Source: a virus. Taken from it: a stretch of DNA of 45,965 nucleotides. A model generated the notes under the pieces. That model searched no databases. It worked only from the letters and a program-made list of their open reading frames with translations, and was not told the DNA's origin. Made by a program: the position numbers and the translations under genes. Positions 41,154-45,965 of the stretch are shown here, one piece after another. The DNA is taken from positions 1 through 45,965 of IMG/VR virus record IMGVR_UViG_3300009104_000034; one strand, 5' to 3'. Within the stretch, counting starts at the first letter, position 1. Each line of letters starts with the position of its first letter.

Positions 41154-41674
41154 CTACTTAAAGTTTTTCCTAAAACTTCGTCCAGTAGGAGGCATCGTTT
41201 TTTTAACCTCAGCCTCTTCCATAGTATTTTTATGTGTGATGAGCAATTTTTTAAGATATTCTATTGGTTGTGAATCAACGGTCTTTTTATCCCATCCAAA
41301 CTCTCTTGCGCAAAAATAATATATTAAATATCTTGATTCTTCAGATCCTCTAAGCTCTGGAATGTCTCCATCCAGTCCTCGATATAATCTGCTAAAGGGT
41401 GGTATCTCAGCACCTCTCTGAGTATGGCTTGAACTACTTTTGAGTCCAAAAGTTTTATAGTTACCACATCATTTATCTTAAATGGTGCTTTTTTAATTAC
41501 TTTAACTAGTAAGTTTATTCTATAAATCTGTAAATCAATTTTAGGTCTTGTAACATCTGATAAGTCAACTGCCTCGCCTACCAGTTCTTCAACATCACCA
41601 AAAGTTAAAGAGTCCTCAAATGCAACTTCTTCATCTTTACCATTATATGTAATTTTCACTTGTTGAAGTGCCAT
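41154..41674 (-). CDS. Tail assembly chaperone, frameshifted long form (gpG-T type)
   Basis: A predicted 173-residue product made by a -1 ribosomal frameshift. The first 94 codons are those of the short chaperone; at C CCT TTA (41399-41393) ribosomes would slip back one base and read 79 codons in the new frame to TAG at 41154. The shifted frame has no start codon of its own in its first part and encodes a protein-like sequence (SEESRYLIYYFCAREFGW). Position just before the tape measure is the classic place for gpG/gpGT of long-tailed phages, which hold the tape measure during tail assembly. Not experimentally shown here. Confidence 0.8.
41324..41674 (-). CDS. Tail assembly chaperone, short form (gpG type)
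   Basis: A 116-residue protein between the tail tube and tape measure genes. It begins with a small beta domain (VKITYNGKDEEVAFED), then helices with many acidic residues. It ends after 22 zero-frame residues beyond the slippery heptamer. Its job would be to coat the tape measure with the long form. It has its own TATA promoter (41691-41703). Confidence 0.75.
   Translation of the reverse strand: MALQQVKITYNGKDEEVAFEDSLTFGDVEELVGEAVDLSDVTRPKIDLQIYRINLLVKVIKKAPFKINDVVTIKLLDSKVVQAILREVLRYHPLADYIEDWMETFQSLEDLKNQDI
41393..41399 (-). other. Slippery heptamer C CCT TTA for -1 frameshifting
   Basis: Exact X XXY YYZ heptanucleotide (XXX = CCC, YYY = TTT, Z = A) in the zero reading frame of the short chaperone, at codons CCT-TTA. 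Slippage by -1 enters a frame open to 41154. No downstream pseudoknot or hairpin was worked out. Confidence 0.75.
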
Positions 41675-41690
41675 GTCTAATATCTATAAA

Positions 41691-41703
41691 CCTATTTAAT
41701 AAG
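41691..41703 (-). promoter_or_regulatory. TATA-box promoter of the tail chaperone
   Basis: Minus-strand CTTATTAAATAGG lies 17-29 nt before ATG 41674, just after the tube stop; leaderless geometry. Confidence 0.5.
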
Positions 41704-41706
41704 GGT

Positions 41707-42738
41707 TTATGTCTCTTGTGTTATTTTTGCTGCTATTGCCTTAAATGGCAAATCTTGGAAAACTACTTCAACAGGCTCTAAACCTGTTACACTGTGTTCA
41801 TCAAATGATAATCCAGTCAATTCTATTGTTAGTATTTGATCTGCATCTTGTGGGTTTGTAAATGTTAAACTTGCTGCAACTGTTGGTGTTGAACTATCTT
41901 CATCAATACCACCTTTTGCAGTTAAAGCTGTTGCATCTGCTGCCTGATCTAATAGGTGTTGTAGTAATGTTATATCTTTAAATGTACATTGGAATCTTCC
42001 AGTTATATCTAAGACTTTTCTAAATGCTCCAGTTGCGTGGTGTGAGCCTATCTTATACAATAAATCTGAGTTCTGGTTAAAGTTAATATCTACTGATTGA
42101 ACTTCACCAACAGGTTGTAGTGATGATCCATTAGATACTTTTAACACTCCATGTGCAAATGTAAATGGCACAGCACTTGAATGAATTTTTGTTTGGGCTG
42201 TCAAAGTTCCACCTGCGTGAGTGGTTGTTGCAGCAACTTCTTTTCCAAATGTAATATCTGCTGTTGCGTTTAATGGTTCTCCTATACTTGTTGATAACCC
42301 TATACTGTTAACAATTCCACCAAGTAATTTTCTTGTCATTAATACTTTTGAATTTTGATTATCTGCTGTTTGTAATTGAATTTGAGTTGTTATTGATCTT
42401 GCTGAAACTGGTGCTTGATCTTCACCCAATGTTGGTGGGTACGTAAAAGGTGCTGAACTGTCTACACCATATAATGTGGCAAATATCTCATGAGATGTTC
42501 TTGTGTCCATAACGAAACCAATTCCCAATCTTCCCTGTTGTTGACCATATGCATATGCTGTTGGCTCTACTTGACCTAAAGTGTTGAAATCTATTCTATT
42601 TGTGGTTAAGGATAATGATGTTACTCTTGTATTTAGTCCAAATGTTTTATCTGCAGTTACTGCTGTACCATATGCAGTTGCACCCTCTAATCCATAATGA
42701 ACCGATGCACCTGCGCCTGTATAAACTTCTGTTACCAT
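41707..42738 (-). CDS. Major tail tube protein
   Basis: A 343-residue beta-rich protein of the long tail-tube type. It has alternating strand segments (TRVTSLSLTTNRIDF; GRLGIGFVMDTRTSHEI; ILTIELTGLSFDEHSV) and lies between tail completion and tape-measure genes. No sheath gene follows, so the tail is probably non-contractile. A TATA box (42761-42770) before ATG 42738 gives this abundant protein its own promoter. Confidence 0.8.
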   Translation of the reverse strand: MVTEVYTGAGASVHYGLEGATAYGTAVTADKTFGLNTRVTSLSLTTNRIDFNTLGQVEPTAYAYGQQQGRLGIGFVMDTRTSHEIFATLYGVDSSAPFTYPPTLGEDQAPVSARSITTQIQLQTADNQNSKVLMTRKLLGGIVNSIGLSTSIGEPLNATADITFGKEVAATTTHAGGTLTAQTKIHSSAVPFTFAHGVLKVSNGSSLQPVGEVQSVDINFNQNSDLLYKIGSHHATGAFRKVLDITGRFQCTFKDITLLQHLLDQAADATALTAKGGIDEDSSTPTVAASLTFTNPQDADQILTIELTGLSFDEHSVTGLEPVEVVFQDLPFKAIAAKITQET

Positions 42739-42760
42739 AGATATAAAAGGTGTGAGTTAC

Positions 42761-42770
42761 TATTTAAATA
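42761..42770 (-). promoter_or_regulatory. TATA-box promoter of the tail tube gene
   Basis: TATTTAAATA (self-complementary) lies 23-32 nt before ATG 42738; leaderless geometry. Confidence 0.55.
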
Positions 42771-43187
42771 TTATTGAGGATCTGCCTTTCTTATGGATAA
42801 TGTTAGGATATAACTGTACATATTCCTATATAGATAGTTCTTACTGTAAGAACTGATTATTCTCAAATCTGCATAATTTGTGCCTGTCAAATTATCCTTT
42901 ATTAATTGGGATACTTTCTTCACAACTTCATTATGCCTAGTAATATCTTGATATGTTCTTATCTCTAATTCTAACATTTGCTCATGCCAATGTGCCTGAC
43001 CACCAATTCCGAAATAATTAACATTTTCCGTTTTTGGATAAATTATCAATTCATCAGTTCTATCATCCATAAATCCAACAGATCTTTTATCCCATATAGC
43101 ACTAACGTTTGGGGGTCGTATATCTGACCATTTTGTCTGAATCAGGTTTTTCACTATTTCAACTGCATCGTAGGTTAATGTTGCCAT
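42771..43187 (-). CDS. Tail completion/terminator-like protein
   Basis: A 138-residue alpha/beta protein (VEIVKNLIQTKW ... QMLELEIRTYQDITRHNEVV ... YILTLSIRKADPQ), the size and shape of tail terminator proteins that cap the tube and join it to the head. ATG 43187 is chosen because it follows the upstream stop by 1 nt; the longer frame from 43241 would overlap that gene by 53 nt. Confidence 0.6.
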   Translation of the reverse strand: MATLTYDAVEIVKNLIQTKWSDIRPPNVSAIWDKRSVGFMDDRTDELIIYPKTENVNYFGIGGQAHWHEQMLELEIRTYQDITRHNEVVKKVSQLIKDNLTGTNYADLRIISSYSKNYLYRNMYSYILTLSIRKADPQ

Positions 43188-43188
43188 A

Positions 43189-44064
43189 TTATTGTTTACC
43201 GTATGTGTATTTATAATTAACGTCATATTTAAAGAGACCATCTCTCCACCTCTCCTCTCTCTTCATATCAAAAGTGCCTTCTGCAGGTCTCATGGTCTTA
43301 GTGTGCTCATTCCATTGATCATCAGTCCAATGTGCAGGCTTTCTTCCAACATACCATATTTTTCTCGCAACTTTATATGTTGCAGAATCATATAGTGAAT
43401 TTATAGCCTTATCTTGATTTCTTCCTCTCTTTCCTATTCTTCCAACATATGCTGACATTTCTTCACTCATTTGGATGTTTTCTTGTGTTTGCTCTTCCCT
43501 ATCCTTCAAATACTCTTCCATCAATTCATCCTTAGAAAATGATGCATATTTCACTTCTTCAACCCATTGTCTTAATGTTGGTATATGTAATTTAACTGTT
43601 TTTGGATAAACTGCTTTTTGCATTTGTTCAGGTGTACCAACTGCACCTTTTTCAAGATCAACTACTTGTGATGTTAAAATTCTAGGCTCTGGTCTACTTT
43701 CATCCATTGCTTCAATATTTGTATCACTCGGTTCAGGTGTTCTTCCTCGTTGTTGAGCTTGTGCAACAGCTCTGTCTTTTTCTCTCATAGTTGCATCATC
43801 ATGAACTTTGAAAGTTCTCCTAACATCTTCTTCCATATATTCTGTACCATTAGTACTAATATCTCCATCAGATTCATTAATTGCTTTTTGAACTTCTGTT
43901 TCATTTCTATCATCTATAGGTTTACCATCAACTGTGACATCTTGATGTCCATTATCATTACGAACATTTTTACAACTTATCATCGCAACATCCATAGTAA
44001 TTCTTCTTGCAGCTTTTTTGAGCTTTCTTCCTAAATCATTAATAAACTTAAAGCCCAACAACAA
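43189..44064 (-). CDS. Neck or minor head protein
   Basis: Up to 291 residues, charged, with an Arg/Lys-rich N-terminus and a C-terminal Trp- and Tyr-rich part (KPAHWTDDQWNEHTK ... DVNYKYTYGK). It sits between the head-tail adaptor and tail completion genes, where neck proteins are found. The start is unclear: three successive TTG codons at 44064-44056 precede the first in-frame ATG at 43995. Family not recognised. Confidence 0.5.
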   Translation of the reverse strand: MLLGFKFINDLGRKLKKAARRITMDVAMISCKNVRNDNGHQDVTVDGKPIDDRNETEVQKAINESDGDISTNGTEYMEEDVRRTFKVHDDATMREKDRAVAQAQQRGRTPEPSDTNIEAMDESRPEPRILTSQVVDLEKGAVGTPEQMQKAVYPKTVKLHIPTLRQWVEEVKYASFSKDELMEEYLKDREEQTQENIQMSEEMSAYVGRIGKRGRNQDKAINSLYDSATYKVARKIWYVGRKPAHWTDDQWNEHTKTMRPAEGTFDMKREERWRDGLFKYDVNYKYTYGKQ

Positions 44065-44686
44065 CCACTTCTCGTCTGTTAGCTATACAATTCTCAATGT
44101 CCTCTTGCCAAATCTTTTTAGATTCACTTGGAGAGTTCATTCCACCTGTTGGTAGCTGATCCATACGAAAACTAGTGTTCATTAATTCTATTGCTGTCAT
44201 TTTAATTATACAATCTGCAATATCCAATGGGATTGTTGTATCACCTGAATATTCCTCTCCACCATATCTATAAGTTACTCTAACTCTATTTCGCCTTAAT
44301 ATACTGAAAAGAAAACCTCTTAAATGTAAACTTCCTCTTTCATACTCCATATCATACCATTGACCATTTGTAACTATGTTTTCCCAAGTTGCACTTGCAC
44401 CCTGCCAAATTTCTACTTTATCACCTTGATCAGCATCTAAATCTAATATTCTTCTATGCCTTAAGAAAATTGGTGTACCCCAACCAAATGTATAGAGTAA
44501 AGGTAAACTGTGAACTTCCCTTGTTATAGTCTTAGTTCTCCAAGCATGACCAGTTCTTCTCTCAAATTCTGATTCTTTCCTATTAATTATTTTTTCAACC
44601 TGTTTCTTATTAGGAGTACTAGTAGCAGTAATGGGGACTCTGAGAAAATCAGATACATCCTCGACTGAACAGTAAGTTGTAGCCAT
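44048..44686 (-). CDS. Head-tail adaptor protein
   Basis: A 212-residue protein. The N-terminus (TYCSVEDVSDFLRV ... KIINRKESEFERRTGHAWR) is the typical opening of gp6-type connector proteins that dock on the portal, with a beta insertion in the middle and a C-terminal helical segment (DIADCIIKMTAIELMN). Preceded by a TATA box (44708-44716). Position after the capsid genes fits. Confidence 0.65.
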   Translation of the reverse strand: MATTYCSVEDVSDFLRVPITATSTPNKKQVEKIINRKESEFERRTGHAWRTKTITREVHSLPLLYTFGWGTPIFLRHRRILDLDADQGDKVEIWQGASATWENIVTNGQWYDMEYERGSLHLRGFLFSILRRNRVRVTYRYGGEEYSGDTTIPLDIADCIIKMTAIELMNTSFRMDQLPTGGMNSPSESKKIWQEDIENCIANRREVVVVGL

Positions 44687-44707
44687 GTAATATATAAACT
44701 TAGTATG

Positions 44708-44716
44708 TATTTAAAT
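44708..44716 (-). promoter_or_regulatory. TATA-box promoter of the adaptor gene
   Basis: Minus-strand ATTTAAATA lies 22-30 nt before ATG 44686; leaderless geometry. Confidence 0.5.
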
Positions 44717-44983
44717 TTACTTGAAAACGACCGTATATTCTGCACTGCCTGTGACATCTGCATAGATTCCTTCCTCAAATCGTCTGTTAATATCTTGATA
44801 ATTTCCTTCAATTTCACCAAATATAGTGAATTCTGCTGAACCACTAGAATCTCCATTCTTTAAGATACATTTTGCTCCACTGGAACCCTTCTTGGTACAG
44901 AAAACTGCAACTACCACACCATGAGCACCTTTTATGGCTGTATCTGCATTGAATGATACTACATTGTGATTGTATTCTACCAT
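44717..44983 (-). CDS. Small virion-like beta protein
   Basis: An 88-residue beta-rich protein (NHNVVSFNADTAIKGAHGVV; AEYTVVFK at the end) with the Gly/Ser/Thr composition of virion surface proteins. It could be a capsid decoration or head-completion protein. ATG 44983 is chosen over the longer frame from 45001 because the TATA box at 45001-45013 puts transcription start near it. Confidence 0.55.
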   Translation of the reverse strand: MVEYNHNVVSFNADTAIKGAHGVVVAVFCTKKGSSGAKCILKNGDSSGSAEFTIFGEIEGNYQDINRRFEEGIYADVTGSAEYTVVFK

Positions 44984-45000
44984 AACATATGAAAGATTCA

Positions 45001-45013
45001 CGAATATATAAAG
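45001..45013 (-). promoter_or_regulatory. TATA-box promoter of the gene at 44717
   Basis: Minus-strand CTTTATATATTCG, 18-30 nt before ATG 44983. A short inverted CGAAT/ATTCG pair brackets it. Confidence 0.55.
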
Positions 45014-45028
45014 TTATTCGTATAAAAG

Positions 45029-45048
45029 AAAAAAAAGAAGGCTTTTTT
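45029..45048 (-). terminator. Hairpin and T-tract terminator
   Basis: After the stop of the gene at 45054, AAAAAAG-CCTT-CTTTTTT forms a 7-bp stem (plus-strand arms 45042-45048 and 45031-45037) running into eight T. It separates two singly transcribed virion genes. Confidence 0.55.
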
Positions 45049-45053
45049 GGACT

Positions 45054-45410
45054 CTAGTAGCCTATGACTATGAACTCAAATATCTTATTTGCGATACTTG
45101 TGCTATTAGCTAATTCTGCGAAAGCTGCGCCTGCTGAGCCACCAACTGTAAAGAGTTTAATCTTTTCATTGGCTTTGTCATATTCTACTTTGTATGTTGA
45201 ATCCGTGTATTCTGGGATTACAGCAACTAGTGTGGATATTCTCTGCTCCTTTAGGTCAGCCGACACTCCGTTGGTCGCATATGCATCTGAGCCACCTGCT
45301 GTGACTTTGATTTTATACACTCGCAACTTTGAGGTCAAAGCTGCTTGCCATGAGAGTGTTTTTCTCACGTTAGCGTTTGTCCAGTCTGATGTACTGGTTG
45401 TAACTGCCAT
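45054..45410 (-). CDS. Small virion protein, capsid-decoration candidate
   Basis: A 118-residue Ala/Thr/Ser-rich protein (SKLRVYKIKVTAGGS; EYDKANEKIKLFTVGGSAGA). It directly follows the capsid gene with its own strong TATA promoter and hairpin terminator, the set-up of a highly expressed decoration or stabilising protein. ATG 45410 is preferred; the frame from 45458 would begin upstream of the TATA box. Confidence 0.6.
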   Translation of the reverse strand: MAVTTSTSDWTNANVRKTLSWQAALTSKLRVYKIKVTAGGSDAYATNGVSADLKEQRISTLVAVIPEYTDSTYKVEYDKANEKIKLFTVGGSAGAAFAELANSTSIANKIFEFIVIGY

Positions 45411-45428
45411 AACAGAATGTATAATGAC

Positions 45429-45441
45429 ACATATATAAAGA
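45429..45441 (-). promoter_or_regulatory. TATA-box promoter of the decoration-like gene
   Basis: Minus-strand TCTTTATATATGT lies 19-31 nt before ATG 45410; leaderless geometry. Confidence 0.6.
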
Positions 45442-45444
45442 TAC

Positions 45445-45465
45445 CCCCTAGTTTTCACTAGAGGG
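45445..45465. other. Hairpin upstream of the decoration-gene promoter
   Basis: CTAGT and ACTAG (45448-45452, 45457-45461) with flanking C and G runs form a stem with one bulge and a 4-nt loop, just upstream of the TATA box. No T-tract follows on the minus strand, so it is more likely a regulatory site than a terminator. The remaining gap (45466-45560) shows nothing I can name. Confidence 0.35.
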
Positions 45466-45560
45466 AAATAGATTAACGTTGTTTAGATCTCCAACGCCCA
45501 AGAATGTGTAAGGCTCTGACTCTCACTAATCTAATTACAACTAACTTGAATTTAAGTATT

Positions 45561-45577
45561 AAAATAAAAAAAAGGGG
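45561..45577 (-). terminator. T-tract terminator after the capsid gene
   Basis: Minus-strand CCCC followed by eight T, then ATTTT, about 35 nt after the capsid stop. The stop itself lies within an 8-bp inverted repeat (arms 45602-45609 and 45613-45620). Confidence 0.55.
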
Positions 45578-45609
45578 TTTTAGGTATTGGATTTCTGATC
45601 TTTAAACTT

Positions 45610-45965
45610 CTAAAGTTTAATATCTCTAATCTTACCTTGTGACTTGAAATGTCTACAAACAGTTTCTCCCATAGTCCTAAAGACACCTTTCTCAACAAAT
45701 GCATTGTTGATGAATGGATAGCCTGCAGATCTACGAGTTGCTTCGTAATATTCTGTTGGAATTGCGATTTGTATACCAATTCTTGGGTAGCCATAACCTT
45801 CAGCATCTGAGGTGTCCAATGCGAATAGTCTTCCGACTTCTGAAGAGTCTCCAGAATCGCTTGGTGCATCTTTTGATGGAATGAATGGTATTCCATAAAT
45901 TGAGTCTACATGAATTCCGACTCCAGTACCTTTGAATGTTTGAATTCCATTTACATCAATTTGTA
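45610..45965 (-). CDS. Probable major capsid protein, C-terminal part (partial)
   Basis: The last 117 residues of a gene running off the window. The fragment (IHVDSIYGIPFIPSKDAP; GYGYPRIGIQIAIPTEYYEA; GVFRTMGETVCRHFKSQGKI) reads like the C-terminal part of an HK97-fold capsid protein, and it is followed by decoration-like, adaptor and tail genes in standard order. It has its own terminator. The call rests on pattern and gene order; the N-terminus is not visible. Confidence 0.65.
   Translation of the reverse strand, partial: QIDVNGIQTFKGTGVGIHVDSIYGIPFIPSKDAPSDSGDSSEVGRLFALDTSDAEGYGYPRIGIQIAIPTEYYEATRRSAGYPFINNAFVEKGVFRTMGETVCRHFKSQGKIRDIKL

Noticed and set aside
45445-45465. CTAGT hairpin as the capsid terminator
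   Set aside because: No T-tract follows on the minus strand; the C4T8 tract at 45561-45577 is a better terminator.
45552-45896. 114-codon minus-strand frame beginning MEYHSFHQ near the end of the window
   Set aside because: It overlaps the capsid C-terminus in another frame; the capsid frame is open to the window edge and has virion-like sequence.
1-45965. tRNA genes, integrase with attachment sites, DNA polymerase, amoC-like metabolic gene
   Set aside because: Looked for and not seen on either strand by reading; a tRNA scan and profile search would settle it.

Overview
The window looks like part of the genome of a tailed virus (Caudoviricetes, siphovirus-like) of an archaeon, most likely a marine ammonia-oxidising thaumarchaeon. 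The DNA is visibly AT-rich. It encodes an archaeal-type replication pair (MCM helicase and RadA recombinase). The first gene of nearly every transcription unit has a TATA box of the CTTTAWATA type about 22-30 nt before the ATG and no room for a leader, which is the archaeal leaderless pattern. Downstream genes are coupled by ATGA or TAATG overlaps, sometimes with a GGAGG-type ribosome site. The host assignment is inference; no host sequence is present. No integrase, DNA polymerase, portal, tRNA or CRISPR array was recognised, and the window is cut inside a gene at both ends.

Layout. (1) 1-3764, plus strand: a MoxR-type AAA+ ATPase, a zinc-finger protein and a metallopeptidase-like/VWA protein in a tightly coupled operon, then small proteins. 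(2) 3761-6725, mostly minus: small accessory genes, including a HELAH protein, a two-helix membrane protein of the DUF7220 type, two zinc ribbons, an MT-A70 adenine methyltransferase with a non-canonical start, a nuclease-like protein and an HNH protein. (3) 6722-10345, minus: RadA, MCM and a ribbon-helix-helix-like protein, preceded by a 95-nt cluster of TTAAGTWA elements that could be an operator array or origin. (4) 10397-14062: regulators, zinc-finger miniproteins, a phosphoesterase and, on the plus strand, a secreted matrixin-like protease. (5) 14083-18641, minus: three long, highly charged, apparently disordered proteins. (6) 18672-22281, minus: large terminase, several very small proteins and a Cas4/RecB-like nuclease. 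(7) 22281-36176, minus: about 14 kb of tail-fibre and adhesin genes with repeated and duplicated modules. (8) 36218-45965, minus: baseplate-like proteins, tape measure, tail assembly chaperone with a programmed frameshift, tail tube, tail and neck completion proteins, two small virion-like proteins and the C-terminal end of the probable major capsid protein.

How it fits together. Regions 7 and 8 build a non-contractile tail: a tube protein and a 592-residue tape measure are present and no sheath gene is seen. Terminase packages DNA but lies about 25 kb from the capsid gene. MCM, RadA and the Cas4-like nuclease serve replication and recombination. The secreted protease and small membrane proteins are candidates for crossing or dissolving an S-layer envelope. 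The most notable points are the exact slippery heptamer C CCT TTA joining two tail-chaperone frames, twin operators shared by two distant promoters, the TTAAGTWA elements shared by the replication and protease promoters, the AAA+/zinc-finger/VWA module, four HExxH proteins in the first 14 kb, at least twelve Cys-rich small proteins, and a fibre locus with visible module duplication.
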